Origin: CAYOBW01 sp964402115
Lineage (GTDB): Bacteria > Verrucomicrobiota > Kiritimatiellia > UBA8416 > CAYOBW01
Assembly: GCA_964402115.1 (NCBI GenBank)
Contig: CAYOBW010000190.1
Location: 1-13,713, forward strand
Length of the DNA: 13,713 nucleotides
Direction: 5' to 3'
Under the pieces are notes generated by a model. That model ran no database searches, was not told the origin of the DNA, and saw only the letters and a program-made list of their open reading frames with translations. Positions 7,100-13,642 of the stretch are shown one piece after another; positions within the stretch are counted from its first letter, which is position 1; every line of letters starts with the position of its first letter. Position numbers and translations under genes: made by a program.

Positions 7100-7558
7100 G
7101 ATGCCCGCAAGGCTTGCAGAATAGGGCGGGGGCGTCAAGCGCGCTGGCGCAGCCGCCAGCCTCGGGGACGGCGACCGCGCAGGCGAGGATCAGGGTAGAC
7201 GCACCGCCCTCGCCCGCGTGTCTTGTCCCGTTCTACGTTTCGCTGCCGCTTTCATCAGGGCCACCGACAGGCGTCTGAGACCGGCTTCAGGCGAATGGCA
7301 CGTAGTTAAGCTCTTTTGCAAGGTGCAACCCACCCCGGCCTGCGGCCACCCCTCCGGAGGAGGGGAGTGTATGTAAAGCATTCCGCATCAACAAGCTCCC
7401 CTCCTTGGAGGGGTACGCAAAGCGGGGGGTGGGTGCGGAAGGGGGAGCCCCATCTACGTGCCATTCGCCTTCAGGCGGTCTTCGGCGATACTGCGAACGG
7501 CTGCGCGAAGAGGCTTGTTCCGCGCGCTGCGGCGGTGTTTACTGGGCGGCAGGTCAAC
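7100..7558. other. Divergent intergenic spacer (promoter region for both operons)
   Basis: This gene-free 459 bp separates the amidotransferase operon (minus) from the ubiE operon (plus), so both promoters should lie here. Most of it is occupied by the nested inverted repeat at 7289-7470. A 6-bp hairpin (GCTGGC/GCCAGC) sits at 7143-7160. I found no convincing -35/-10 pair for the minus operon. For the plus operon, TTGTTC-17-TTTACT ending about 15 bases before the ATG is a weak possibility only. Confidence 0.5.
7289..7470. repeat. Nested inverted repeat (two head-to-head copies of a CCCCTCC-N-GGAGGGG repeat inside a 17-bp outer palindrome)
   Basis: The outer arms, AGGCGAATGGCACGTAG at 7289-7305 and its complement at 7454-7470, are perfect over 17 bp. 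Inside them, 7325-7367 and 7396-7436 are about 80% complementary over some 42 bases (GC-A-ACCCACCCC, then ACCCCTCC..GGAGGGGAG). Each inner arm is itself a hairpin of the CCCCTCC/GGAGGGG kind. The centre (7368-7395) is a 28-base AT-richer loop. The whole could extrude as a cruciform or fold in RNA on either strand. CCCCTCC-N-GGAGGGG repeats with a CCCACCCC tail occur as dispersed intergenic repeats in several bacterial groups (general knowledge). The octamer TTCAGGCG at 7286-7293 recurs at 7470-7477 but overlaps the arms, so it is not a clean target duplication. Confidence 0.75.
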
Positions 7559-8266
7559 ATGGACAAACCCTTCATTCAAGAGGCGTTCGCCAAGGTTCCG
7601 CCCACGTACGAGCGGATCAACCACATCCTCACGCTGGGACTCGACATCGTCTGGCGTCGGCGCGCCGTGCGCCAGGCCGCCGCTGGAGGCGGAACCCGTT
7701 GGGCCGACCTCTGTTCCGGCACGGGTGAAACCGCGGCCTACCTCGTGCGCCTGGCGCTCCCGAACACGGAGGTCTGCGCCGTGGACTTCTCCGAGCCCAT
7801 GCTGGCCGTGGCGCGCCGCAAGCCGGAGGCGGCGCGGATGCGCTTCGTGCTGGCGGACATCCAGGCCCTGCCGTTCGACGACGGGAGCATGGATCTGCTG
7901 ACGATGTCCTTCGCCGCGCGCAACATCAACCTCAGCCCGGAGGCGTTCCTCCGTGCGCTGCGCGAGTTCCACCGCGTGCTGAAGCCGGGCGGCCGGTTCG
8001 TGCTGCTCGAAACCAGCCAGCCCAAAGGGGCGCTGGTGCGGCGCCTCCGCAACGGCTATGTGCGGCTGCTGGTCGCGGCCATCGGCGGGGGGCTCTCGGG
8101 GCAGCGCGCGGCCTATGCCTACCTCGCGCAGAGCATTCCGCGCTTCCACGCCCCGGAGGTTCTCGCCGACCTGCTGCGGACGGCCGGATTCGCGCGCGTC
8201 TCGTTCCGGCGCCTGCTGCTGGGTGCGGCGGCCATTCACGAGGCGGTCAAGGGGGTGTCCGCGTGA
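7559..8266 (+). CDS. ubiE: UbiE/MenG-type quinone methyltransferase
   Basis: This 235-residue SAM-dependent methyltransferase matches the ubiquinone/menaquinone C-methyltransferase family, which methylates demethylmenaquinone in the last step of menaquinone synthesis. The start at 7559 (MDKPFIQEAFAKVPPTYERIN...) matches the family N-terminus (the F-x-x-V-A-x-x-Y-D-x-x-N pattern). AGG lies 6-8 bases before it. The in-frame extension back to 7316 runs through the repeat and is not coding. Key features are the SAM loop ADLCSGTGE (49-57), the acidic residue at the end of strand 2 (VCAVDFS, Asp76), ADIQALPFDD (99-108), and the UbiE signature region MSFAARNI (116-123, the family's SFGLRNV), followed by HRVLKPGGR and AYAYLAQSI. 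The stop overlaps the next gene's GTG (GTGA). ubiE beside a glycosyltransferase is not a usual pairing, and a related methyltransferase with another lipid-like substrate cannot be excluded. Confidence 0.88.
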   Translation: MDKPFIQEAFAKVPPTYERINHILTLGLDIVWRRRAVRQAAAGGGTRWADLCSGTGETAAYLVRLALPNTEVCAVDFSEPMLAVARRKPEAARMRFVLADIQALPFDDGSMDLLTMSFAARNINLSPEAFLRALREFHRVLKPGGRFVLLETSQPKGALVRRLRNGYVRLLVAAIGGGLSGQRAAYAYLAQSIPRFHAPEVLADLLRTAGFARVSFRRLLLGAAAIHEAVKGVSA

Positions 8267-9747
8267 GCGTGCCAGGCGGCGAGGGTGCGTTCTGGAGCCG
8301 CCATGGCCGGCGGCTGGCCGTGGCGTTGCTCACCCTGGCCGCGCTGTGGGTCGCGTGGGCGGGGTACCGCGGGCAGCTCGTGCCGCGCCAGGCGGAGGCG
8401 CCCGCCAACCGCTGGCTGCTGACCGGCGACGAGCCGGCCTACCTGCTCGCCGCGCAGGCCATGGCGGCGGGTGAAGGGCTGGATCTCTGGCCGGCTCACC
8501 AGCGGGGCGACCACCTCCGCTTCTGGGATCGCGACATCGTCGGGCCGGACCAGTACACGTGGGCGGCCTACCAGGCGACGGGGCGTCCGGTGCTGCTGGA
8601 TCGCTCGGCCTGGTGGGGCGGAAAGCAGATCAAGCACCACATGCCGCTGCTGCCGCTGGTCCTGGCGCCCGCCACCCGTACGGGGCCCATCCGCTGGAGC
8701 GCGGGGGTGACCCTGGCCCTGCTGCTGGCCGGGGGGGCGGCGGCCTGCCTGTGGCGCTGGCTGCCGGCGCGCGGAGCGGGGCAGTGGCGCGTCGCCGGGG
8801 CGGTATTTGTCGTGCTGGCGGGACTGCCGGTGGGCTACTACACCTGCCAGCTCTATCCCGAGGCGCTGGCCGTCGCGCTGCTGCTGACCGGCTGCAGCCT
8901 GTTGTGCGGCGAGCGCCGCCTCGCGCAGGGCCTGGGCTGGGTGGCGCTGTTCGCGGCGCTCTGGGCCACTCCGCGCGTCACCGGCGGCGTCGTGGCGGCG
9001 GCGCTGCTTGGCACGGGATGGTACGTGCGGCAGCGCACGTGGCGGCTGGCCTGGCTGCCGGCGCTTGGCCTCGCGCTCTACCTGGCCTACCACCTGTTCC
9101 TCTGGGGCTGGATCTGCCCGCCGGCTTACGACCCGTACAACCAGCCCTCCGCGCGCCTTATCCCCGTCAACTTCGCGCGCCTCCTGTTCGACAACCAGGT
9201 GGGCCTGCTGTTCCTGAATCCGGCGCTTGGCGCGGGGCTGGCGGCGGCGGTGGTGCTGGTGGCGCGGCGCGGCCGGACGCTCCCCGTGGCCGTGTGGCTG
9301 CTGCTCTGGATCGGCACGGTGGTGGGCGTAGCCGTACTGCCCACGCAGCGTGCCGGCATGTGCGCGGCGGGGCGCTACGAAGTCATCCCGGCCGCCCTGC
9401 TCGTCGTGCCGCTGGCCGAGCTGCTGGCGGGCGGCGGGGAGGATCGCTGGCGCCGACGGGTGGGTGTCATGCTGGCGGGATTGAGCCTCGCGGGCCTGGC
9501 GATTGCCGTTTGGGTGGCGCGCGATCCCCGGCTCTGGTTCCGCGCCTACCACCCCCTGTTCGGCTACCCCAGCCTGCAGCCCTTCTATGACCTGCTGCCG
9601 CGCGCCGGCAGTCCCTGGTTCTGGCCGGGGGTGGCTGCCTGGTCCGCCGCCTGGCTGGCCACGCTCTTCGCGTACGACGCCGGCCGCCTGGCGTGGCGCG
9701 CACTCCGCCCGGGCACGCGGAGCGACGCCCGCGCCCCGGCCGGGTGA
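8263..9747 (+). CDS. Multi-pass membrane protein, probable GT-C-like glycosyltransferase
   Basis: This is a 494-residue inner-membrane protein starting at GTG 8263, overlapping the ubiE stop by 4 bases and so translationally coupled. An N-terminal membrane segment (about 17-36) is followed by an external loop with WLLTGDEPAYLLAAQAM (Asp56-Glu57). This is the same position and acidic pair as in GT-C enzymes that use polyprenyl-phosphate sugars. A second conserved-looking loop has RFWDRDIVGPDQYTW and KQIKHHMPLLPL (about 86-132). About ten further hydrophobic segments run to near 480. It has no soluble C-terminal domain, unlike the glycosyltransferase of the opposite operon. The sequence matches no subfamily I can name, so substrate and acceptor are unknown. 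A very stable hairpin covers its stop codon. Confidence 0.75.
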   Translation: MSVPGGEGAFWSRHGRRLAVALLTLAALWVAWAGYRGQLVPRQAEAPANRWLLTGDEPAYLLAAQAMAAGEGLDLWPAHQRGDHLRFWDRDIVGPDQYTWAAYQATGRPVLLDRSAWWGGKQIKHHMPLLPLVLAPATRTGPIRWSAGVTLALLLAGGAAACLWRWLPARGAGQWRVAGAVFVVLAGLPVGYYTCQLYPEALAVALLLTGCSLLCGERRLAQGLGWVALFAALWATPRVTGGVVAAALLGTGWYVRQRTWRLAWLPALGLALYLAYHLFLWGWICPPAYDPYNQPSARLIPVNFARLLFDNQVGLLFLNPALGAGLAAAVVLVARRGRTLPVAVWLLLWIGTVVGVAVLPTQRAGMCAAGRYEVIPAALLVVPLAELLAGGGEDRWRRRVGVMLAGLSLAGLAIAVWVARDPRLWFRAYHPLFGYPSLQPFYDLLPRAGSPWFWPGVAAWSAAWLATLFAYDAGRLAWRALRPGTRSDARAPAG

Positions 9748-9764
9748 AGGCCGGCAGGCGCGGG
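9728..9764 (+). terminator. Strong GC hairpin across the stop codon of the ubiE operon
   Basis: CCCGCGCC (9728-9735) pairs with GGCGCGGG (9757-9764), and CCGGCC (9736-9741) pairs with GGCCGG (9749-9754). This gives a 14-bp stem with a 2-base bulge, and the 7-base loop contains the TGA stop at 9745-9747. No U-tract follows, so it is not a standard intrinsic terminator. It may mark the transcript 3' end or stabilise the RNA. Confidence 0.4.
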
Positions 9765-9998
9765 CAATGGATGGCAAAGCTGCAGGGAGATGGGTTCCTC
9801 GCAGCCGCCGCGGTAACTGGGAGCGGGGGCGTTCCGCCCCCGGCCTGCTCGCTGCGGGGGCGAGACGCCCCGCTCCCAGTGCTGCCTGATAAAGCCATGC
9901 AACTCGCCACAAGGCACATGGCACGACGCGGCACGCCTCAATAGGAAGCGGCTGCGGGAGTTGGCGACGCCGTCATGAGGAAGGGCGCGAAACGCGGG
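9748..9998. other. Gap after the ubiE operon
   Basis: No gene is supported here. The left side carries the end of the stop-codon hairpin and the inverted repeat at 9816-9880. The remaining bases up to the antitoxin-like gene show nothing recognisable, and no toxin-like frame is present. Confidence 0.5.
9816..9880. repeat. Inverted repeat ACTGGGAGCGGGG...CCCCGCTCCCAGT
   Basis: The left arm at 9816-9842 and the right arm at 9854-9880 are complementary over 26-27 bases with one indel and two mismatches, including a perfect 13-bp outer part. The loop is 11 bases (9843-9853). No T-run follows, but this lies about 70 bp after the ubiE operon and about 120 bp after the end of the opposing antitoxin gene, so it could act as a bidirectional transcript end. 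The form is like a short dispersed palindromic repeat. Confidence 0.65.
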
Positions 9999-10274
9999 CT
10001 AGTCTGCCTGCCGTTGTTGGGATGTCTTTGCCCTGCTTTCCCGAATGGCCGACAGGATGTCTGATGTGGCGGCTTGCGTTCTCACCCCAGGCACATCGAA
10101 GGGAGATCCCTGTCTTCTTTGGGGCACAATCGCGAACGCGTCTCCCCCGCGTCGTCGAATCAGAACCTCCCCATCCTTGGACTGGTTGAGCACGGTTGCC
10201 AATCTGATAAGAAATCGCTTTTCAGGCGGCGCGGGCACCCGCCGGCTGGGACCGGCCTGAAGGTGCGCTTTCAT
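9999..10274 (-). CDS. Orphan antitoxin-like protein (Phd/YefM-like)
   Basis: This is a 91-residue protein. Residues 20-52 (KRFLIRLATVLNQSKDGEVLIRRRGGDAFAIVP) follow the pattern helix, DGEVLI-x-R-R-G-G-x-x-F-x-I-V-P, known from Phd/YefM-type antitoxin N-terminal domains. GSPFDVPGVRTQAATSDILSAIRESRAK (56-83) matches the SPFD-x-PG...T-x-x-D-I-x-x-A-x-R-E-S-R tail frequent in this kind of antitoxin, where it binds the toxin. No toxin (PIN or RelE/ParE-like) lies on either side, so the gene looks orphaned. The first 17 residues are not typical. The ATG at 10274 follows an in-frame TGA (10278-10280) that ends a transposase fragment, so the native 5' end may have been replaced. Expression is uncertain. 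Confidence 0.6.
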   Translation of the reverse strand: MKAHLQAGPSRRVPAPPEKRFLIRLATVLNQSKDGEVLIRRRGGDAFAIVPQRRQGSPFDVPGVRTQAATSDILSAIRESRAKTSQQRQAD

Positions 10275-10277
10275 GGG

Positions 10278-10559
10278 TCAGACGGTAGCGGAAACGCGGT
10301 AGAATCGGCAAGACTGCCCCGCGGCCTTGATCTCTTCGGCGGCACGCTTGTCGCGCTGGCCGCGCATCTTGTTGCTATACCAGCCGTAGTAACGGACAAG
10401 CTGAAAGCTCTTGTCGGGGATGTGCTGGGTGATGGCCGCTATGAAGTCGCAGGGCATGAAGACCTCGAAGTTGCGATGGATCTTCGGGGACGAAAAGCGG
10501 CTGTAAATGCCGCCGGCCACCGCGAAGTCAACTGCAGTCCAGCTTTGGTGTTGAACCAC
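10278..10559 (-). pseudogene. IS91-type transposase fragment
   Basis: The 93 codons from 10559 to the TGA at 10278 include RNFEVFMPCDFIAAITQHIPDK and VRYYGWYSNKMRGQRDKRAAEE. These match a conserved internal-to-C-terminal part of IS91-family (Y2) transposases, whose typical pattern is NF-x-x-F...DF-x-A-x-x-x-x-HIPD-K...VRYYG-x-YS-N-x-x-RG. The full protein should be some 350-400 residues. The N-terminal catalytic tyrosines and the rest are absent, since the neighbouring gene's stop is only 24 bp upstream and an antitoxin follows. It is therefore a decayed remnant, and the ATG at 10559 is probably not a real start. No IS ends were found. Confidence 0.72.
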
Positions 10560-10582
10560 TGCTCTGGAGCTTAGCTTCAGTT

Positions 10583-13500
10583 TCAGTACGTCCAGAACCG
10601 CAGGAATTTCCTCGTCTGCGCCGGCGGTATCGGGACATTGAAAATCAAATTGCCGCCGGTGCCGCTATTGGTGGCTTCGTTCTGCCAATTGATAATCGGA
10701 GTCAAATTCGTTGTCGATTGCAGGACATAATTGCCCCCCGCGACCGTCGCCACCGTAACCGCCAAGTTCGTTCCCACCAGCGTCACCGATGCGATGGTCG
10801 GTCGCGGGAGGGCGACGCTGACCACTTTCAGGCTGCCGCTACCCGCGATGAAAGGCGCCGCGTTGGCTGCTTTATAAACACCCGGCGGCACGCTGACCCC
10901 GTTCGTGACGAAGCCTGCCACAACGTTGGTCGTGGCAAAGTCCAATTGCAACACCGCCCTGGCGGCTACCGTCACCGTGGAATTGGTCGCGAGGGAAGCC
11001 ACTTTGAGGACGAGCGTGCCATTGCTGACCGTGGTGTTGCCGGCGTAGTTGTTCGTTCCCGAGAGGGTCTGGGTGCCGGCGCCGGTTTTTGTCAGCGAAA
11101 GATTTGCGCCGGAAATGACCCCGGCGAAGCTGGCGGTGGCGTCGTTGTAGCCAAGCGTCAACGTCGCGGCACCGCCGCTGTTCTGCACCCAGCCATTGGT
11201 TGTCCCGCGCAGGGTTCCGTTCAATCCGTTGATGTTCGCGCTGATGCCGCTCAAATCGAAGACCCCTCCGCCGTTCACGACGAGGTTGCCCGTGTAGGCC
11301 GCGTTCACGCTGGCATTCGGAATGGAATTGGCGTCGCCAATCTGGATTACCGCTCTATATGGGTCCTTGGCTAAGCAAGAAACAGTGGTATCTCCTTTGT
11401 AGGTATTGGCGGCGCCGAGAACAAGATAGCAACCTCTGTTTCCAACTGCAGAGTCGAGCAAGGTAAGTCCGTATCCGTTGCCGCCGTCGTCGATCACTCC
11501 GCCGAAGGTCAATTTGTGGCCCCAGCTGACACTGTTGGCGTAAAAGGTGATCGTCGGCGTGGTGGTTAAAGTCACGTTGCCCGTGCCCAAGTCAATATTC
11601 TCTGCCCCAAAAGCGCCTGTGCCTGCATTCACCGTAAAACTGCCGTCAATCGTTATGGGGTTGTTCTGGCTGTTGGCGAAGTTGGTGTAACTGCCGCTGG
11701 TTGCGACTTGCAAGGTGGTGTCATCGTTGATCGTGAAGGTGCCACTGCCCAGGGCGCTGTCGTTTCCCAACTTCAAAGTCCCCTCATCCAGGGTGACCCC
11801 GCCGGAGAAGGTGTTCGCTCCGGAAAGCACCAGCGTGCTGCCGGTGGTTTTGGTGAAACCCTGCCCGCCATCCGCGATGACGCCGCTGATGGTGCCGGTG
11901 CCTGTGCCGCCAATGGCGTTTCCCGTTCCGGTCAGGGTGACGGTCGTGGTGCTGAGCTTATAGCCCGTGACATTGAACGTGATGCTGTGAACGGAAGCCG
12001 CCGTGCCGGTCACGGTGGCCGCGGTCCCTTCAAAACAGGCGTCTTTGCCCGCCGTCCATTTCGTTGTGTAGGGGCCGCCAGAGGCGGTTCCCCATACCGC
12101 CGAAGTGGTGTTCCACGTTTTTGTGGCGCTGGCGCCGGAGTAATAACAAGGATAATCCTGACTAGGATTAGTCTGACTAAAGACCGTGCGGTAGATGGAC
12201 CAGGTGCCAGCAGTGGTGGAGCCTTTCAGACTGCTCCAAACCAGATCGCCCGCATCGCGATAGTATTCATGATCATATTTATCCGCCGCATCTGGCAGGG
12301 TAAGCTTGGCAAAATTATTACCTGTCGGATTCCAGAAGCGGATGAAACTATCGACGGTCTTGCCGATGATGACGCCGCTGGGATCTGTTGAAAAATCAAA
12401 CAGGTAATTAAACTTGGTATATTCAACCCACTGCCCGGCTTCTCGACGAAACAAGTGATTGCCAGTCGCGTAGCTTGCGGACTTAATCAGAGGCTGGCCA
12501 GCTTTGTCCACGGCAATACTCGGCCAAGGATTAAGCCATTGGTAATTAGGGTCACTATCCTCCCTTAAGACGATTTCACCTTGGGTGGCGGCTCCATCCG
12601 TGGCACTGATCGGAAATTGAATAGGTGTTCCATCCGACTTGTGCACGGTCTTGCCGCCATCATCGGAATAGGCATAGACAATGTCAGTCGCAACGAAACT
12701 CGGATGGGGGCCGTAAGTGCTTTTGTTGAGCAGCCCAATGACAATATGCATACGACCATTGGCGTCCCAGGCCATATCTGGACGTGTTTGTTTGAGACCG
12801 CCTTTTGTTTGACCTGGAGTGTCGTACATTACGAAAGGCGTGTAATCAAAACACACTTGTGGGTTATGTTCGGGGCTGAGTGCGCCAAGCGAAGTCCATT
12901 TCCGCGTGGTTGCGTTGAGAGAATACAACCCGGGGGTTCCCTGATCCGATTGCCAGAAAATCTGGCCTTGAGGACCTCTTGTGAACTTAGCGAAGGTAAC
13001 ACCCGTGGCATCGGGTACATCCTCCCCGGCTGTATTGCAATATATAAATGCCGAGATATTCTCGGGACTCGTGGAACGCCACATGGATGCATTGCCAGAA
13101 TGCATGCCGCCAGTCACGCGGACATACCCGGCGCTGTCAACCGTAATGTTAAAACATCTGTGGTTATCATCCGGTGATGCAAAGGCACCGTAAGCATTTG
13201 TATCGCTGCAAAGCGGCTGGCTCGCCCACGAAGAACCATCGAGGCGGGCTTTGAGGACCATCGTCCTTTCGTCTCCCTGCCTGAAGTAAACACCATAAAC
13301 ATTTCCGTTATAAACCTTGGGCTTGGCGTCGTGTTGCATAACGCCTCTGTTGATGGTCGCCACGGTGAGAAGCTTGGTGGTTGTGTAGGTTTGAGTCGGG
13401 AGCCAGAATGATTCGGCGACTGGGCCTGCGGGGACAGCAGGGCCTGATACCACGGCCAAGGCTGTCGCATGAACCAGGAAGCCCGTTCGGCCCCAGGCGG

Positions 13501-13606
13501 CGCACCGCTGCCGGGCACGGAGGGGTGTTGTCCGGTGAGTAAAGGGGTTCGTTCCAACTGTTCCGTGAGTTGGGGTGTGAGTTTCCATCCGCAACTGTCT
13601 CGCCAT
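10583..13606 (-). CDS. Secreted BNR/ulvan-lyase-like propeller fused to autotransporter-associated (PATR) beta-strand repeats
   Basis: This is a 1007-residue exported protein. A long n-region precedes a hydrophobic stretch (about 41-63, GFLVHATALAVVSGPAVPAGPVA), with likely cleavage near AGPVA-ES. Residues about 90-480 resemble the BNR_4 domain of PL24/PL25 lyase-like propellers: QHDAKPKVYNGNVYGVYFR, DDNHRCFNITVDSAGYVRVTGGMH with His149 and His169 20 residues apart, YAYSDDGGKT and WPSIAVDKAGQPLI. The family's YRxGxSG segment appears here as WQSDQGTPG (218-226), without the Arg. A W-rich linker leads into PATR-type repeats at about 565-640 (ISGVIADGGQGFTKTTGSTL, LVLSGANTFSGGVTLDEGTL), 700-765 and 825-890. 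The C-terminal module at about 936-1007 (YVLQSTTNLTPIINWQ...RKFLRFW) is common in Verrucomicrobia. There is no outer-membrane barrel domain. It probably acts outside the cell, binding or degrading polysaccharide. GC is about 45-60%, lower than that of the operons to the left. An alternative start is Met7 (13588). Confidence 0.82.
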   Translation of the reverse strand: MARQLRMETHTPTHGTVGTNPFTHRTTPLRARQRCAAWGRTGFLVHATALAVVSGPAVPAGPVAESFWLPTQTYTTTKLLTVATINRGVMQHDAKPKVYNGNVYGVYFRQGDERTMVLKARLDGSSWASQPLCSDTNAYGAFASPDDNHRCFNITVDSAGYVRVTGGMHSGNASMWRSTSPENISAFIYCNTAGEDVPDATGVTFAKFTRGPQGQIFWQSDQGTPGLYSLNATTRKWTSLGALSPEHNPQVCFDYTPFVMYDTPGQTKGGLKQTRPDMAWDANGRMHIVIGLLNKSTYGPHPSFVATDIVYAYSDDGGKTVHKSDGTPIQFPISATDGAATQGEIVLREDSDPNYQWLNPWPSIAVDKAGQPLIKSASYATGNHLFRREAGQWVEYTKFNYLFDFSTDPSGVIIGKTVDSFIRFWNPTGNNFAKLTLPDAADKYDHEYYRDAGDLVWSSLKGSTTAGTWSIYRTVFSQTNPSQDYPCYYSGASATKTWNTTSAVWGTASGGPYTTKWTAGKDACFEGTAATVTGTAASVHSITFNVTGYKLSTTTVTLTGTGNAIGGTGTGTISGVIADGGQGFTKTTGSTLVLSGANTFSGGVTLDEGTLKLGNDSALGSGTFTINDDTTLQVATSGSYTNFANSQNNPITIDGSFTVNAGTGAFGAENIDLGTGNVTLTTTPTITFYANSVSWGHKLTFGGVIDDGGNGYGLTLLDSAVGNRGCYLVLGAANTYKGDTTVSCLAKDPYRAVIQIGDANSIPNASVNAAYTGNLVVNGGGVFDLSGISANINGLNGTLRGTTNGWVQNSGGAATLTLGYNDATASFAGVISGANLSLTKTGAGTQTLSGTNNYAGNTTVSNGTLVLKVASLATNSTVTVAARAVLQLDFATTNVVAGFVTNGVSVPPGVYKAANAAPFIAGSGSLKVVSVALPRPTIASVTLVGTNLAVTVATVAGGNYVLQSTTNLTPIINWQNEATNSGTGGNLIFNVPIPPAQTRKFLRFWTY

Positions 13607-13613
13607 GCCCCAC

Positions 13614-13642
13614 AGTATATTCCAACTGTTCTGCCGTGTAAA
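13614..13642 (-). promoter_or_regulatory. Sigma70-type promoter for the BNR-PATR gene
   Basis: TTTACA (13642-13637) and TATACT (13619-13614) are separated by exactly 17 bases on the minus strand, and each matches the consensus in 5 of 6 positions. Transcription would begin near 13607, immediately before the ATG at 13606. The message would be almost leaderless, or translation would begin at Met7 (13588) with a leader of about 19 bases. The rest of 13643-13713 shows no gene. Confidence 0.6.

Noticed and set aside
5057..7198. Plus-strand open frame of 713 codons opposite the amidotransferase
   Set aside because: It is antisense to a gene with intact AsnB motifs. Its composition is arginine- and alanine-rich and resembles no family.
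7286..7477. TTCAGGCG on both sides of the nested palindrome as a target-site duplication
   Set aside because: The copies overlap the inverted arms on the left and are not placed symmetrically, so they cannot be read as a clean duplication.
8236..9924. Minus-strand open frame of 562 codons
   Set aside because: It is antisense to the membrane protein gene, and the product is rich in R, Q, P, H and G without domains.
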